This document shows, piece after piece, positions 1-10,889 of a stretch of 64,000 bases of DNA. Positions within the stretch are counted from its first letter, which is position 1. Each line of letters opens with the position of its first letter. This DNA is from Neocallimastix lanati (nom. inval.) (lineage: Eukaryota; Neocallimastigomycota; Neocallimastigomycetes; Neocallimastigales; Neocallimastigaceae). The stretch covers positions 47,501 through 111,500 of the forward strand of contig JACVTC010000084.1 in the NCBI GenBank assembly GCA_016946835.1, written 5' to 3'. The translations under genes were made by a program, and so were the position numbers. Under the pieces are notes generated by a model, which saw nothing but the letters and a program-made list of their open reading frames with translations, was not told where the DNA came from and searched no databases.

Positions 1-310
1 TAATCTGTACTTTATATTTAATATTCTACTATTTATTTTATTTTATTTTATTTTATTTTATTTTATTTTATTTTATTTTATTTTATTTTATTTAATCTGT
101 ACTTTATATTTAATATTCTACTATTTATTTTATTTTATTTTATTTAATCTGTACTTTATATTTAATATTCTACTATTTATTTTATTTTATTTTATTTTAT
201 TTAATCTGTACTTTATATTTAATATTCTACTATTTATTTTATTTTATTTTATTTTATTTAATCTGTACTTTATATTTAATATTCTACTATTTATATTATT
301 TTATTTCATT
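1..310. repeat. Compound minisatellite with internal ATTTT arrays
   Basis: Five copies of a core beginning TAATCTGTACTTTATATT start at about 1, 93, 145, 202 and 259. Each core is followed by a run of TTTTA pentamers of different length, giving unit lengths of about 92, 52, 57 and 57 bp. The last copy degenerates near 300. The cores are nearly identical while the pentamer runs vary, so two slippage scales are superimposed. The array is cut by the window edge and may continue to the left. No spacer diversity is seen, so it is not CRISPR-like. Confidence 0.9.
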
Positions 311-834
311 TTTAACTTATGAATTTGCAATAGTAAAATGTATAGTTAAATTGGTTAAAATAATTATTGATTTTAGAAGCCTAACTATTTAATGTTCAAT
401 AATAAAACACCTTAAAATTCAATAAAAAAGAAATGTTTTTTACTTAATATTTTATTTAAAAGTTCATATTTACATAATTAAATTTTTTTCTTAAAGGATC
501 TATAATAAAGTTTCTTTTTTTTTTTACTCTTAAATTTTACTCAATTTTCGCTCTCTTGATTATAAGAGAAAGTTTTGCTATTTTATATAAAATAATTTTT
601 TTAATTATATTTATAAGAAATAATATTAAATATAAGAAATAATTAATAAAATTGTTTTTATAAATAAAAGTAGTATTTTTTTATTCATTCAACCTCTTTG
701 AATTTTTAATTAATAAATTTAACTGAATAATTTAACTATAAATTTAATTAATAAAATGATAAAACACTGATAATAAAATATTGAAATTCAGTAATAATAT
801 TTGAAATAAAATTTTTGTACATAAAATAATAAAT
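311..834. other. AT-rich stretch, nothing recognised
   Basis: No open frame, terminal repeat or protein similarity is visible. The sequence is dominated by A/T runs with a few T-rich tracts near 510-560. Confidence 0.6.
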
Positions 835-1310
835 TATGAATAGGCTATAATATTTTCTTTATCATTGAATTTTAGATAATAATTTTTGATTATGTTTAAA
901 TATTTCAAAACATTTAGAACCATTTTCCAGTCTTTAACTGGAGAATTGCTTCATCTTTTGAATAATTTACCAATAATTTGATTTTTATTACGTAATGTAC
1001 ATCTTTAATTTTTTATTAAAGATCATATAGCTGATCTATATTTTGTAGGAACAATTGATTTATTAGAATTTCTTTCTTCTTTTATTTGGTATTCATTAAT
1101 ATTGTTTTTAATATATTTTGATTTATCCTTTATGTGTTTGTTTTAGTAATTTTTATTCTTAGGGTACATTAAATTTCTCCTTCTTTCTATATTGTATATG
1201 AATCTTTTATTTCATTTATTTCATTTTTAATATCTTTATTTTTGCTAATGATAATCATATAGTCAGCATATTTTAACAAAATATTTTAATAAGAATCTGA
1301 ACCATTAAAG
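835..1310 (-). pseudogene. Ty1/copia RT-RNase H relic
   Basis: Read on the minus strand in shifting frames, the segment aligns with the C-terminal half of copia reverse transcriptase as seen in better copies here (49710-51935, 26213-27529). A degraded Y-x-D-D motif reads YADYMIIIS (about 1243-1275). It is followed by a block like KYRSAIGSL, then a TRPDI-equivalent region, then DWK-VLNVLKYLN (about 880-960). Many stops and frameshifts break it. The N-terminal half of RT is missing, so this is a truncated fossil. Identification rests on motif order, not on an open frame. Confidence 0.6.
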
Positions 1311-1519
1311 CATTAAATATATTATTTTTTGTTTTTAAATTATCTGAGGTATCCGTACCTTCTGCATTTTGTATATCTATTTTTTTATTCAATGTAACCC
1401 TAGTATCTAAAGTATCCTGGAATAAATTAGTCTTAAAATAATTTTTTTGTTTCTCTTCATATTCAAAAACATCTTAAACTAGGAATTAATATTGTGCCTT
1501 TTAACATTCCCGAACATGA
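1311..1519. other. Unidentified segment, possible copia LTR edge
   Basis: The minus strand from about 1330 to 1450 has a moderately open, polar reading frame that I cannot place. At about 1503-1518 the string TTTTAACATTCCCGAAC resembles the LTR end plus inverted polypurine tract seen at 49688-49700 and 26191-26205. It may be a scrap of a minus-strand copia 3' end. Confidence 0.25.
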
Positions 1520-3190
1520 AAATTTTTTTTCCAACAAAGGCATTTCCTTTAATTATTCAAAAAATCTCAACCATGTAACAGAAAATTGAGAATTTTCAAG
1601 ATTGTATAGCCGACATTTTAGATCTTTTGATAATTAACAATTTAGAGGAGTATGTTAGTCTTCCTAAGGTAAAGAAACTAAGAAAAAAGGACATTAAAGA
1701 AAATTTGGATAAATATGATCCTGACAAATTCAATAAAAATCTCGTTTACAATATAGGAACAACTCAGGTAGATATCAGAAATGATATAATGACCAAATGG
1801 ATAATTAGTAATAGCTTAGGAAGACAAACAAAGGGAATAATAAAAGGCCATAGCAAAACAGCTCATGAAATGTGAAACTTCCTTCATGATTCTTTCACTG
1901 TAGGAGACGAACATCAAAAAATGATTTTACGAAACAAATTAGACAGGTTAAAATTTACTACGGATGATGATATACATATATTCCTTGCAACGCTCTAAAA
2001 CATTATTGACGAACTAGAAATTATCGATACGGATATGAGTGATGACATAAAGGTGGGAATTCTGAATAAGGCCTTACCATAAAATCTTAGATGGGTCAAC
2101 GTCTTTCAATTCAATGATGAGTGGGTTAAATACTGTAACTATGTCAAAAGAATTATTCCCGATATTATTTTCTCAAACATTAAGGAAAGGAAACTTCAAG
2201 AAGAGAATCCAAAAATATTTTCAATGTACAAATGGAAAGTAAAAACAGACCCAAAGGTAAATATATAAAAATTAAACGAAGAAAGAATGGAAGATGTTTT
2301 CTCTGTGGAAAATATGGTCACTATAAAAAGGAATGTATCAAATATAAAAGAAATAAATTTTTTAAACAAAATCATAAAAATAAATCCATTAAAACTCAAA
2401 GAAAAATTAATACAAAACATGTTAAAAAAAATGATGATAAATATATATATTCACTTAGTAAATCTAATAGTTATGAAGATAATTATTCGGAAGATTTTTC
2501 TAAAGATTACAATTCCGATAACGCAATTGAAATCAACAGTTTAGAAGTGGCAAATAATATAAACAATAATAATAACAATAAAATAACAATAACTTTATAA
2601 CTTGGATTTTAGACTCCGGTGCGTCAATCAGTACTACTAACGACATAAATCACCTCATAAATATTAATAAATGTAAGACGAAACTTTTGCTAGCAAATGG
2701 TAAAGAGGTCTTATCAGAATTTTCAGGGGATTTCCAAGGATACATAAACAATTATAAATTCACTTTAAAAAATGTTTATTACTCAAGATATATTAAAAGA
2801 AATTTCCATCAATCAATTGATATCTCAAAATTACAAAGTAATTTTCAATAATTACAATAATAAACCACAAGCGTTAATATATGATTGCAAAGTGAATAGA
2901 ATTTATAAAGCAACATCCAATGATAAAAACACATATCAGATTGTTACCTTAATACATCAAACTAGTTTATACTCAACAAAAAACAAAGAAATAAATTATT
3001 TAAATTCAAATAATCAACAAATAATGGACCTTTGGCATAGACGCTTAGGCCATTACGATATTTCAAAAATTAAAAACAAATTGAACAATACCAACTTTAA
3101 ACAAAAATGTCTAGTATGCATTAACTCAAAATTAAAAAATAAACCGTATAAACTCTCTCAAAAAAAGACTAAAAATATATTTTTTGTAAA
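1520..3190 (+). pseudogene. Truncated copia gag-protease-preintegrase (CopA family)
   Basis: Several frames together encode a copia polyprotein N-terminus closely related to 7022-8837 (minus). Gag begins near 1520 (NYS-NLNHVTEN, then a stop) and continues in the frame 1627-1875 (82 aa) and beyond through several nonsense and frame changes. A CCHC zinc knuckle, CFLCGKYGHYKKEC, lies in 2232-2600. The aspartic protease active site WILDSGAS is at about 2605-2630. The integrase zinc-binding region (LWHRRLGHY with C-x2-C, KCLVCINSK) lies in 2772-3221. Similarity stops near 3185, just before the integrase catalytic core, so RT and RNase H are absent. No flanking LTR pair was found. It is a dead fragment. 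Confidence 0.85.
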
Positions 3191-4060
3191 TTTAAAGTGT
3201 AATTACTTGTTTATAATTTAAATAATTTTATAGAATTGTTGAATTAATTTTATATCAATAATTCATTTTGTTTTAATTTTTATAAATATAGTAATATAAT
3301 ATTTAAATATAATTTAATTAGAAATAATCATAAAATAAATATATAGAAAATAATTTTTACTATTTTCTTTGACATTTTCAAGTTAAATAAAATGTTTTTA
3401 AAAATTAATATAATAAATTTAATAATCTTTAATTATTTTAAATAATACTTGTAATTATTTTCAAAAATAAAATAAAAATTTTATAATATTTAATTAATAA
3501 TTTTAATAGTAAATTTGATAATATTTAAATAATAAATTTTTATAATAATTAATAATTTTTAATAATAAATTTAATTAATAATTTTTAATAATAAATTTAA
3601 TTAATAATTTTAATAATTTTATATTAATATTTAATAGTTGTAATAAATAAATTTTTATAATAATTTTTAATTAATATTTTAATAATAAATAATTTTTTAT
3701 AATAATATTTAGTAATTTTAATAATTTTAATATTAATAGTTTATAATAATTTTTATAATAATATTTAATTGATAATTTTAATAATTTATAATATCTTAAA
3801 AGTATATAATTTTAATATTTACAATAATATTTTAATATACACATATATTTAATAACATAACAATAAAGTAATTAATTAAGATTGATTTAAAATTATTTAC
3901 AAGTTAAAATTAATTTATATCAAAATAAATTAATTTTTATAATTAGGTTTAGGTTATCAAGAATATAGGAAAGTACAATTTAATAAAGAATTATTAATTA
4001 TATTTTATACATAATAAGGATTATTAATTCATTTTTTACCAAGAATGTAATAATTTCTAC
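3191..4060. repeat. AT-rich spacer with degenerate AATAAT/TTAATTAATAA repeats
   Basis: From about 3400 to 3850 the sequence is a loose, imperfect repetition of AATTTTAATAATAAATTTAATTAAT-like units with no reading frame. The flanks are plain AT-rich DNA. It separates the truncated copia fragment from the left LTR of CopA. Confidence 0.5.
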
Positions 4061-4065
4061 AAAAA

Positions 4066-4346
4066 TATTAAAACACAAAAATGGTAATAAAACATAAGTT
4101 AAGATTATAAAGGGACATTTGTTATTAAATTTATTATGACATAAATTATTAAATTTTTTCTTATAAAAAAAGGATCTATCTTAACATTTATGTAAAAGTA
4201 TTTATTTTATTCATTTTTATAATTATATTAACATTTATGTAAAAGTATTTATTTTATTCATTTTTATGATTATATTAAAGTTAATGTGATTGGGTAAGTT
4301 ATATAAAAATTATAATTAATTCAATTACTATTTCTATCTTCTAACA
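4066..4346 (-). repeat. CopA 3' LTR
   Basis: Direct repeat of 9828-10062. On the sense strand it begins TGTTAGAAGATAG and ends in GTGTTTTAATA, so it closes in TA rather than the canonical CA if the 5-bp duplication is taken literally. It is 281 bp against 235 bp for its partner; the difference is a tandem duplication (see 4183-4276). Confidence 0.9.
4183..4276. repeat. Tandem duplication inside the CopA left LTR
   Basis: The block AACATTTATGTAAAAGTATT and following bases occurs twice in a row (4183-4229 and 4230-4276). It occurs once in the other LTR (about 9946). It therefore arose after insertion, and it accounts for the 46-bp length difference between the two LTRs. Confidence 0.85.
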
Positions 4347-4357
4347 TTCCTCCTCAA
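4347..4357 (-). promoter_or_regulatory. CopA polypurine tract
   Basis: Directly inside the 3' LTR the minus strand reads TTGAGGAGGAA followed by the LTR start TGTTAG. A purine run in this position primes plus-strand DNA synthesis in LTR retroelements. Confidence 0.8.
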
Positions 4358-4419
4358 ATATAACTTTCATTAAAAGTTATATTTGTATATTTTATAAATG
4401 TTTTATATTATTAATTGAT

Positions 4420-5740
4420 GTTAATATTGAATTACGGAACTTGTCCATTAACGAATTGTTCAAGTATTTTGTAAACCCATCAGCAAGATTATTCTGTGAT
4501 TTTATGTAATTCAATTTAATTTTGTTTACTACATTCACAAAGACTGTAGTATTCTGCTTCAGCAGTTGATGTTGATATACAATGCTGTAATTTTGAACAC
4601 CAACTAGTCGGAGTATTACCTATAGTAATCAGGAAACCTGTGGTCGATCTTCTTGTTTCAAGGTCACCAGCGTAATCTGCATCAACAAAGGCTTTTACAT
4701 CTGGATTTCTTGAGAAATTTATTCCATAATTTATCGTACCTTTTAGATATATGAGAATCCGAATAACATTGTCCCAATCTTCCAAATTTGGTTCCTTAGA
4801 TTTTCTGGCTGCTTTAGATACTGCATATATTATATCTGGCCTAGTGCATATAGCAAGGTATAATAAGTTTCCTATCAGACTTCGATACTTTGTTTCATCA
4901 ATTCTTATTTCTTGGAGACTTTTATTTTCTACTGGTGTTATATTTCTAATTGGTTTACAGTCTATCATGTCATGTCGAGCTAATAAATCATATATGTATC
5001 TAGATTGATTCAAAAGGTAACCATTTTTATGTTTGACAAATTTTATACCAATTATATAATCTACATTACCTATTTCTTTAATTTTAAATCTTTTTCTAAT
5101 TAAATATTTAGTTTTCTCAATAATATTATTTGTTCCAGCTATTAATATATCGTCAACATATACGGCGAGTATAGATAGTAGTTTCCCATTTCTGTTACAT
5201 TTTATGTATAAACAAGGTTCAGAGAATAATCTTTTATATCCTATTTTAATAAGGTATCTATTGAGTTCATCGTTCCATTGAGCACCACTTTGCTTTAATC
5301 CATAGATAGCCTTATTTAATTTCCAATATCTTTTGTTATAATCTTCATGTCCCTTTGGAGGTTTCATATATAAGTCTTCCTTTAATCCAGCATTTAAATA
5401 TGCTGCGTTCACATCTATTTGTTCGATATTGAAATTGTGTTGTGCAGATATTGAAGTGAAAATTCTTATTGAATCTTGTTTAAGTGTGGGGGAGAAAATT
5501 TCCTTGTAATCTATACCGAATTGTTGGGTATAGCCCTTCGCTACTAATCTTGATTTACGTTTGATTATTTCTCCTTTATCGTTTTGTTTGTATGTAAATA
5601 TCCATCTCGATGAAATTGGAATATTGTCGATTGAATTGTATACATTTAATTTCTTCATATTATTCAGTTCATCGTTTACTGAATCTAACCATTCATTTTT
5701 GTCTATTAAATTGAATATATCATCATAATTATTTGGTTCA
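4420..5740 (-). pseudogene. CopA reverse transcriptase-RNase H
   Basis: The open frame 4516-5658 (380 aa) carries the whole copia RT. The order is WIFTYKQNDKGEI, LVAKGYTQQFGIDY, DVNAAYLNA, KAIYGLKQSG, the catalytic YVDDILIAG, then TRPDI. The RNase H part follows with DADYAGD and STAEAEYY. The frame then ends abruptly at ECSKQN. Beyond the stop the 3' remnant KLNYIKSQNNLADGFTKYL is still readable (4440-4510). Compared with CopD about 55-60 residues are missing between these blocks, including the DNKAA block. This RNase H therefore lacks catalytic residues and the protein cannot be functional. The N-terminus of RT is readable upstream to about 5740 in the linked linker frame. Confidence 0.9.
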
Positions 5741-6353
5741 CGTAAATTCTTTATTAATTTTTGTTCTTATTTTTGTTGTTGGTGATGTTGTTGTCATTTA
5801 TTTTTCTTTTAATAGTTTTTTTTGATTTATTGTTATGTGGATTACAATTTGTAATATTATTATTATTAATTTGATTATCATTGGAATTGTTATTTAAATT
5901 ATTATTGTTCACATTTGTTGAACTGGTATTTTCTATATTGTTATGGTTATTAATTCTAGTATTTTTATTTTTAATGTTGGAATTTTTGTTATTATGTGTG
6001 TTGGTGTTTATTGTGGTATCATTATTATTGTTAGGATCGTTTTTATTGCTATTTTCAGTTACTTTATTGTTTTCATTATTATTATCTTTGCTAATATTCT
6101 TATCACTATTAATATTATGTTCATAATTATTATTAATGTTACTTACCTGTTCATTTGTATAATTTGTATTTTGATGTTTTCGTTTGTTATGCTGTTTTTT
6201 ATATATAGTTTTGTTGTTGCTATTTAGTGGGTGCTCTGTGTTATGATTGTGATAATAAGATGGAAGGTAATAAGTTTTGATTGGTATTATTATTGAAATA
6301 ATTGTAATTATCATTGTTTGTACTATAAGAATTTTCCTGAAAATAATGGTCAT
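5741..6353 (-). pseudogene. CopA Asn-rich interdomain linker
   Basis: The minus strand encodes a 199-residue open stretch dominated by Asn, with Lys, Thr and Asp. It sits between integrase and RT, the variable region of copia polyproteins. Equivalent Asn-rich linkers occur in CopB, CopD, CopE and two relics. The plus-strand complement gives hydrophobic frames that are artefacts of this composition. Confidence 0.7.
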
Positions 6354-7060
6354 AGTCCTCCCTGATTATATAATTGGGAATAAAACTAGTGATATCACTT
6401 TTGCAGTTTGATAATGAGGAGAGTTCCTTGGGGAAAATTCAAAAAATTCTACGTTGCGGGAAATAATAATTTTATTATTGGTTATATCCAGTATTTTATA
6501 GGCAGTAGGATTTTCAGAGTATCTAAGAAATATTCCAGGAGAAGCGTTGTTTTGGAACTTGGATCTAAATGTTTTAGGTATGAAATAAAATACCTTGCAA
6601 CCGAAGACTCTGATTATTGTAGTAAACCTTTCATTTTGTTAATGTTTCAAAAGGTATCCTATTATTAATTCCTTTATGAGGAAGCCTGTTGTGGATATAG
6701 TTGGCGGTAGCAACAGCGTCTTCCCAGAACTGGTAGCTTAGTTTAGGATCATTAAGTTTTAGCTGTATTAATAAGGGTACCATTGAGTCGTTCTGCCCTA
6801 CCATTTTGTTGGGGTTGTAGTGCACAGTAAACTGATGCTTAATACCATAATTATAACAAAACTGTTTGAACAAGTTATTCTTAAATTCAGTACCGTTATC
6901 GGTACGAATATATTTAATCCTTTGGTTAAATTAATTTTTTATTTGATTAAACCAATTAAAAAATAAATTAAAAGTTTCGTTTTTATTTTTCAGAAAAAGT
7001 ATCCAACTATATCTGGAAAAGTCATCCAGAATAGTAAAAAAAATATTTTGATCCATAAAT
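6354..7060 (-). pseudogene. CopA integrase core (frameshifted)
   Basis: The integrase catalytic domain continues on the minus strand after the frame break at about 7022-7050. Readable blocks are the IRTDNGTEF motif (second catalytic Asp, about 6885-6905), the 6631-6873 frame with YQFWEDAVATANYIHNRLPHKG, and downstream SPGIFL-YSENPTAYKILD (about 6490-6540). The usual NGR-ER-NG motif with the catalytic Glu is degraded: the frame reads NKMVGQNDSMVPL at that place. It is inactive as it stands. Confidence 0.8.
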
Positions 7061-8837
7061 TGAATCTGGTATTGGTCCAACCAGATCCATATGGATTAAT
7101 TCAAAGGTGAATTTTGATTTGTTGTCAGATGGTTGAAATGGTTTATTTTTTAACTTTGAGTTAGCGCATAGTGGGCATTTTGTATGAATGTTGATTTTTA
7201 ACAACTTGTTTTTAATAACATTTATATTGAAGTGCGCAAACCTTCTGTGCCATAAGTTAATTTTATCGATTGATTTCATGTGTATGTAATTTAATTCATT
7301 TGAATAATTAGTATCATAATTACTGTTTGTGAAATTTAATGGATGTGTTGACATCCATATTTTAAATGTGTATGAGTTGTTTGAAGGTAAACTTATTATT
7401 CGCTGACTATCTTGATTGTATAGTATAGCGCATGGTTTATTACTTGAGGTATTAAATACTATCTTAAAACCCTGTTTGATAAGGTTACTTATTGAGATTA
7501 AATTATTATTGATTTCTGGTGAATAATACACATTATTAATTGTAATTTTATGGTTATTTACATAACCTGTAAGATCGCCTATCAACTTTGTTGTTATATA
7601 TTGATTATTCACAAGGTAAATTTTTTCATTATTCTTCTTAATATTTTTTAATATGTTGAGATGATTTGTAATATTTACAGATGCACCTGAGTCTAAGGTC
7701 CAACATATCATATCCTTTTTATTGAATTTATTTGTGTTGTTATTAGTTATTATTGTAATATTTAAACTTAAATTTGATGCATTGTCGTCTAAATTTTCAT
7801 AGTTATTAATATCTTTTGTAAATACATTTGAAAAAGTTGTATCGTAGTTATTTTTACCCAATGAATTAGCATATCTTTTACTTTTAAAGGTTTTTCTTTT
7901 AAAATTATTTCTTTTGTATTTAGTAAATTTTCTTCCTTTTTTAATAATGGATTTATTGGTTTTCCTTTTACGACATTCTCTGAAGTAGTGACCCCATTTT
8001 CCACAAAAGTTACATCTTCCATTTTTAGTTGTGGGATTTTCCTTTTTTGTCTTTTTACGATTGGTATTTTCTTTACTTTCAGCTAAAAATATATTATTAT
8101 TCTGGGAGTTAAATTTACTTGATTCTTTTAAATTGGATGAAATTATTTCAGGGATTACATTTGTAACATAATCCCTACATTTATTCCAGTTATCTTTATA
8201 TTGGAATACGTTTATAAACCTTAAGTTTTCGGGTAGTGTCCTATTCAGAATTCCTACTTTGGTAGAGGGTTCCATGTCATTATCGATTTTTTCTAGTTCA
8301 TCAATTATATTTTGCAGTTCTGCAAGGAAAATATTAATATCCGATTCTTCGTTGTATTTGATGGTTTCTAATTTATTTCTTAGTTCTATTTTCCTTGTAT
8401 TCATATTTTTTGTAAATGATCTTTTGAGAACGTTCCAGACCTCAAAAGCTGTTTTGTTTCCTCCTTGGACAATGTCTTGTGTTTTTTCACCAAGACTATT
8501 CAATATGATCCATTTTGCCGTGATATCGTTGTTAATGTCGATGTTACTCGTGTTTTTTTCGTATAACATTGTATCTTCAAATTCATCTTGGACATATTCT
8601 GAGATATCACCTTTAATATCTTTTTTTTCGGATTTTCTTGACCTTTTCTTGTGTGATATAACTTACAATATTATTTATTGATAAGAGATATAACATTTTG
8701 GTTTTCCATCGATTATAGTTTTCAGGTGTCAATTCAACTACTCTATTGAAGTTCTCAGAATAGTTGAAATTGATGGAAGGTGTTACGATTTGGCTTGATT
8801 CAATATTGATGGTCTGTCTGTTTCTTCTGTTAGCCAT
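7022..8837 (-). pseudogene. CopA gag-protease-integrase N-terminus
   Basis: Gag starts at ATG 8837 (MANRRNRQTINIE) and is open to 8613. It continues one frame away at 8569-7022 (515 aa); the join lies at an eight-A run (about 8625), so a single indel breaks an otherwise continuous polyprotein. In order: a Gag capsid-like region, a CCHC zinc knuckle CNFCGKWGHYFREC (about residue 190 of the second frame), protease WTLDSGAS, the integrase zinc-binding motif LWHRRFAHF...CPLCANSK, then FELIHMDLVGP with the first catalytic Asp. The frame is lost again at YFFYYSG (7022). Gag and Pol share one frame, as in Drosophila copia. Confidence 0.9.
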
Positions 8838-9811
8838 TTTAAAGTAAAACTAATTTGATGATTAAAGTTTTGTTTATTATTATTTTATATATATTTTTTA
8901 TTAAAATTTCAATTTAGATTTTATTTTGAGTATTTATATTGATATTGGTTTATTATTGTCTTATTGTTTACTATAATATATATCAGTTGATTTTATATTT
9001 GATTAATTCTATTGGATGATATTTTTATTTTTTGATAAAATTTAAGTATATATGGTAAACGCTTTATATTTTTTAATTTTTTGGTATCCCTCTATTTAAG
9101 TTACGCAAATTAATTATTTAATTAATTTTTTACACTTTTTATTATTGTTGATAAATATTTATACTGTTTGATTAACATGTGGTGAATGATTATACCATAA
9201 ATATAATATTACTTATATTTTTTATGTCATATTTTTAATTTAATTATTTATATATCGAGTTTAATCAATAATAAATTTTCAGTTTAATCATTATTTACTG
9301 ACTGTCATGGTGTTTTAATCTTAATAAACAATAATCTAACTTTTGTTTTGAGTTTAATTATTAATTAACTGACTTTTCCTTCATCCTTTTTTTTTTGTTT
9401 AATAGTAATATTGTTATTATTCATTTTGAATTTCTGTTTAATTAATAATTATCTAGCCATACTCTAATTTTCAGGTTGATCAATAATTAATTGATCTTTT
9501 TTTTTTTGTGTTTAATTTATTATTAACTGACATTTATTTTATTTTTCAGTTTAATCAGTGATTAACTGACATTTGTTTAATTTTTCAGTTTTTTTTTTTT
9601 TTTTTTTTTTTAATTGTATTTACATGAAATATAAATTATTATTTTACTTTTTTATTTAAAAATTGTTTCCTGTTGTTCTTATAATATATAAAGTAATGAT
9701 TGTGAAAAAAAAAATAGCATTAGTTAAACTATTTAATAATAATTATGCTTTAATATGTATATAAATATTATTTAGAATATAACTTAACTTTGAAGCAAGC
9801 TCAGGTGTAGA
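8838..9811 (-). other. CopA 5' leader
   Basis: This is nearly 1 kb of non-coding DNA between the primer site and the gag start. No ORF is supported. It contains a 20+ nt T run near 9590-9612 (poly-A on the sense strand) and the degenerate repeats listed at 9235-9600. It probably holds packaging or translation signals, but I cannot identify them. Confidence 0.5.
9235..9600. repeat. Degenerate repeats in the CopA leader
   Basis: A motif of the form GTTTAAT-A-TAATTAACTGAC recurs about six times at irregular 50-65 bp spacing (for example at about 9275, 9350, 9430, 9480, 9520 and 9550). It is often preceded by TTTTCAG. It is visible on direct reading but diverged. CopB has no obvious counterpart. 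Confidence 0.5.
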
Positions 9812-9827
9812 CCTGAGACTCTTAATC
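9812..9827 (-). promoter_or_regulatory. CopA primer binding site: tRNA-Lys(CUU) anticodon half
   Basis: The plus strand reads CCTGAGACTCTTAATC immediately before the LTR. This matches the anticodon stem-loop of eukaryotic tRNA-Lys(CUU) (stem TGAGA, loop CTCTTAA). The minus-strand RNA is thus complementary to a 5' tRNA half, and DNA synthesis would run straight into the LTR. The same site occurs in CopB, CopD, CopE and LARD-C. Confidence 0.8.
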
Positions 9828-10062
9828 TATTAAAACACAAAAATGGTAATAAAACATAAGTTAAGATTATAAAGGGACATTTGTTATTAAATTTATTATG
9901 ACATAAATTATTAGAATATTTCTTATAAAAAAAGGATCTATCTTAACATTTATGTAAAAGTATTTATTTTATTCATTTTTATGATTATATTAAAGTTAAT
10001 GTGATTGGGTAAGTTATATAAAAATTATAATTAATTCATTTACTATTTCTATCTTCTAACAA
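9828..10062 (-). repeat. CopA 5' LTR
   Basis: 235-bp partner of 4066-4346, nearly identical outside the duplication. The sense strand starts TGTTAGAAGATAG. Flanked on the right by AAAAA (10063-10067). Confidence 0.9.
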
Positions 10063-10067
10063 AAAAT

Positions 10068-10889
10068 ATAGAAATTATTATCTATTAATATTAATTAACT
10101 ATTAATATTAATTAGAACAAAATAAAATAAAAGTTTAAATACTAAACTTATAAAAGAGAGTTTATTTTAAGAAACTACAATAAACTAGAACACTAAGTGT
10201 GAGGGGAATAATAAAAATATGTTTTATTATTAAATATTTTAGATTTATATCATAAATCTTATTTAGAAATTATTATAAATTTTTTATTTGAAATTTAAAT
10301 ATTTTATTAAAAAAATTATGAATATTTTTTATTATTATTACAATTTCTTATAATAATAATTCTTGATTTTCGAAAGGAAACTCAAGAGTCCTTTTTATAT
10401 TTTAAAATAAAGAAATAAAGAATTTTCTAATCTTAACAAAATACTTTCAAGGAAAAGATTAGTAGAAAAACCTAGAAAGATTTCAACCAATAATCTATAC
10501 TTATTGGTTATCGTATTATTAAGTATAATCATTTTTATGGAAAAGCCTTAATAACCGATGTTCTAAATTACGTAAGTTAAACGGTTAATTAATTCACACT
10601 TTAATAATTTAACCGAATTAACTTATGAATAAAATTAAGAAAAATACAAAAATAGATACAGTAACGAATATAGAAATACATACAAAATAAATACAAAATG
10701 TATTTAATAAAATTTAATATATAATTAAATAAATTTTGTTACATTATTAATAATTAATTAATTATAAAATTAAGTAAACTTAATAATAATTTTATAATTA
10801 TTAAGGGTTAAGAAATATAGACTTATAACAATAAGTCTAATTTCTTACAAAGAATTGATAAATAACAAAATTATTAAATTAAAATAAAT
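10068..10889. repeat. Old interspersed repeat debris
   Basis: No ORF. A 24-bp block around 10450-10475 (AGGAAAAGATTAGTAGAAAA on the plus strand) recurs inverted at about 48482-48506. The neighbouring sequence is loosely similar in inverted orientation over several hundred bp. This suggests two diverged copies of one LTR-like repeat. Confidence 0.35.

Larger units (their letters stand above)
4061..10067 (-). mobile_element. CopA: complete but defective Ty1/copia element
   Basis: This is an LTR retrotransposon on the minus strand: 5' LTR 9828-10062, 3' LTR 4066-4346. It is flanked by a direct AAAAA duplication (4061-4065 and 10063-10067), although the A/T-rich target leaves its exact length open (5-8 bp). 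Internal order on the minus strand is PBS, leader, gag, protease, integrase, Asn-rich linker, RT, RNase H, PPT: the copia order, with integrase before RT. Damage includes a frameshift in gag, a frameshift inside integrase, a frameshift in the linker and a deletion in RNase H. The LTRs are near identical apart from a 46-bp internal duplication in the left copy. Confidence 0.9.

Noticed and set aside
1-310. CRISPR array
   Set aside because: Units are tandem with pentamer runs between them, not unique spacers. The genome is eukaryotic.
4061-4065. Certain 5-bp target duplication for CopA
   Set aside because: AAAAA is a weak marker and could extend to AAAAATAT, so the LTR edge is uncertain by up to three bases; it is retained only as supporting evidence.
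5881-6227. Plus-strand hydrophobic frames resembling membrane proteins
   Set aside because: They are the complement of the Asn-rich CopA linker. AAT/AAC runs read as Ile/Val/Leu on the other strand.
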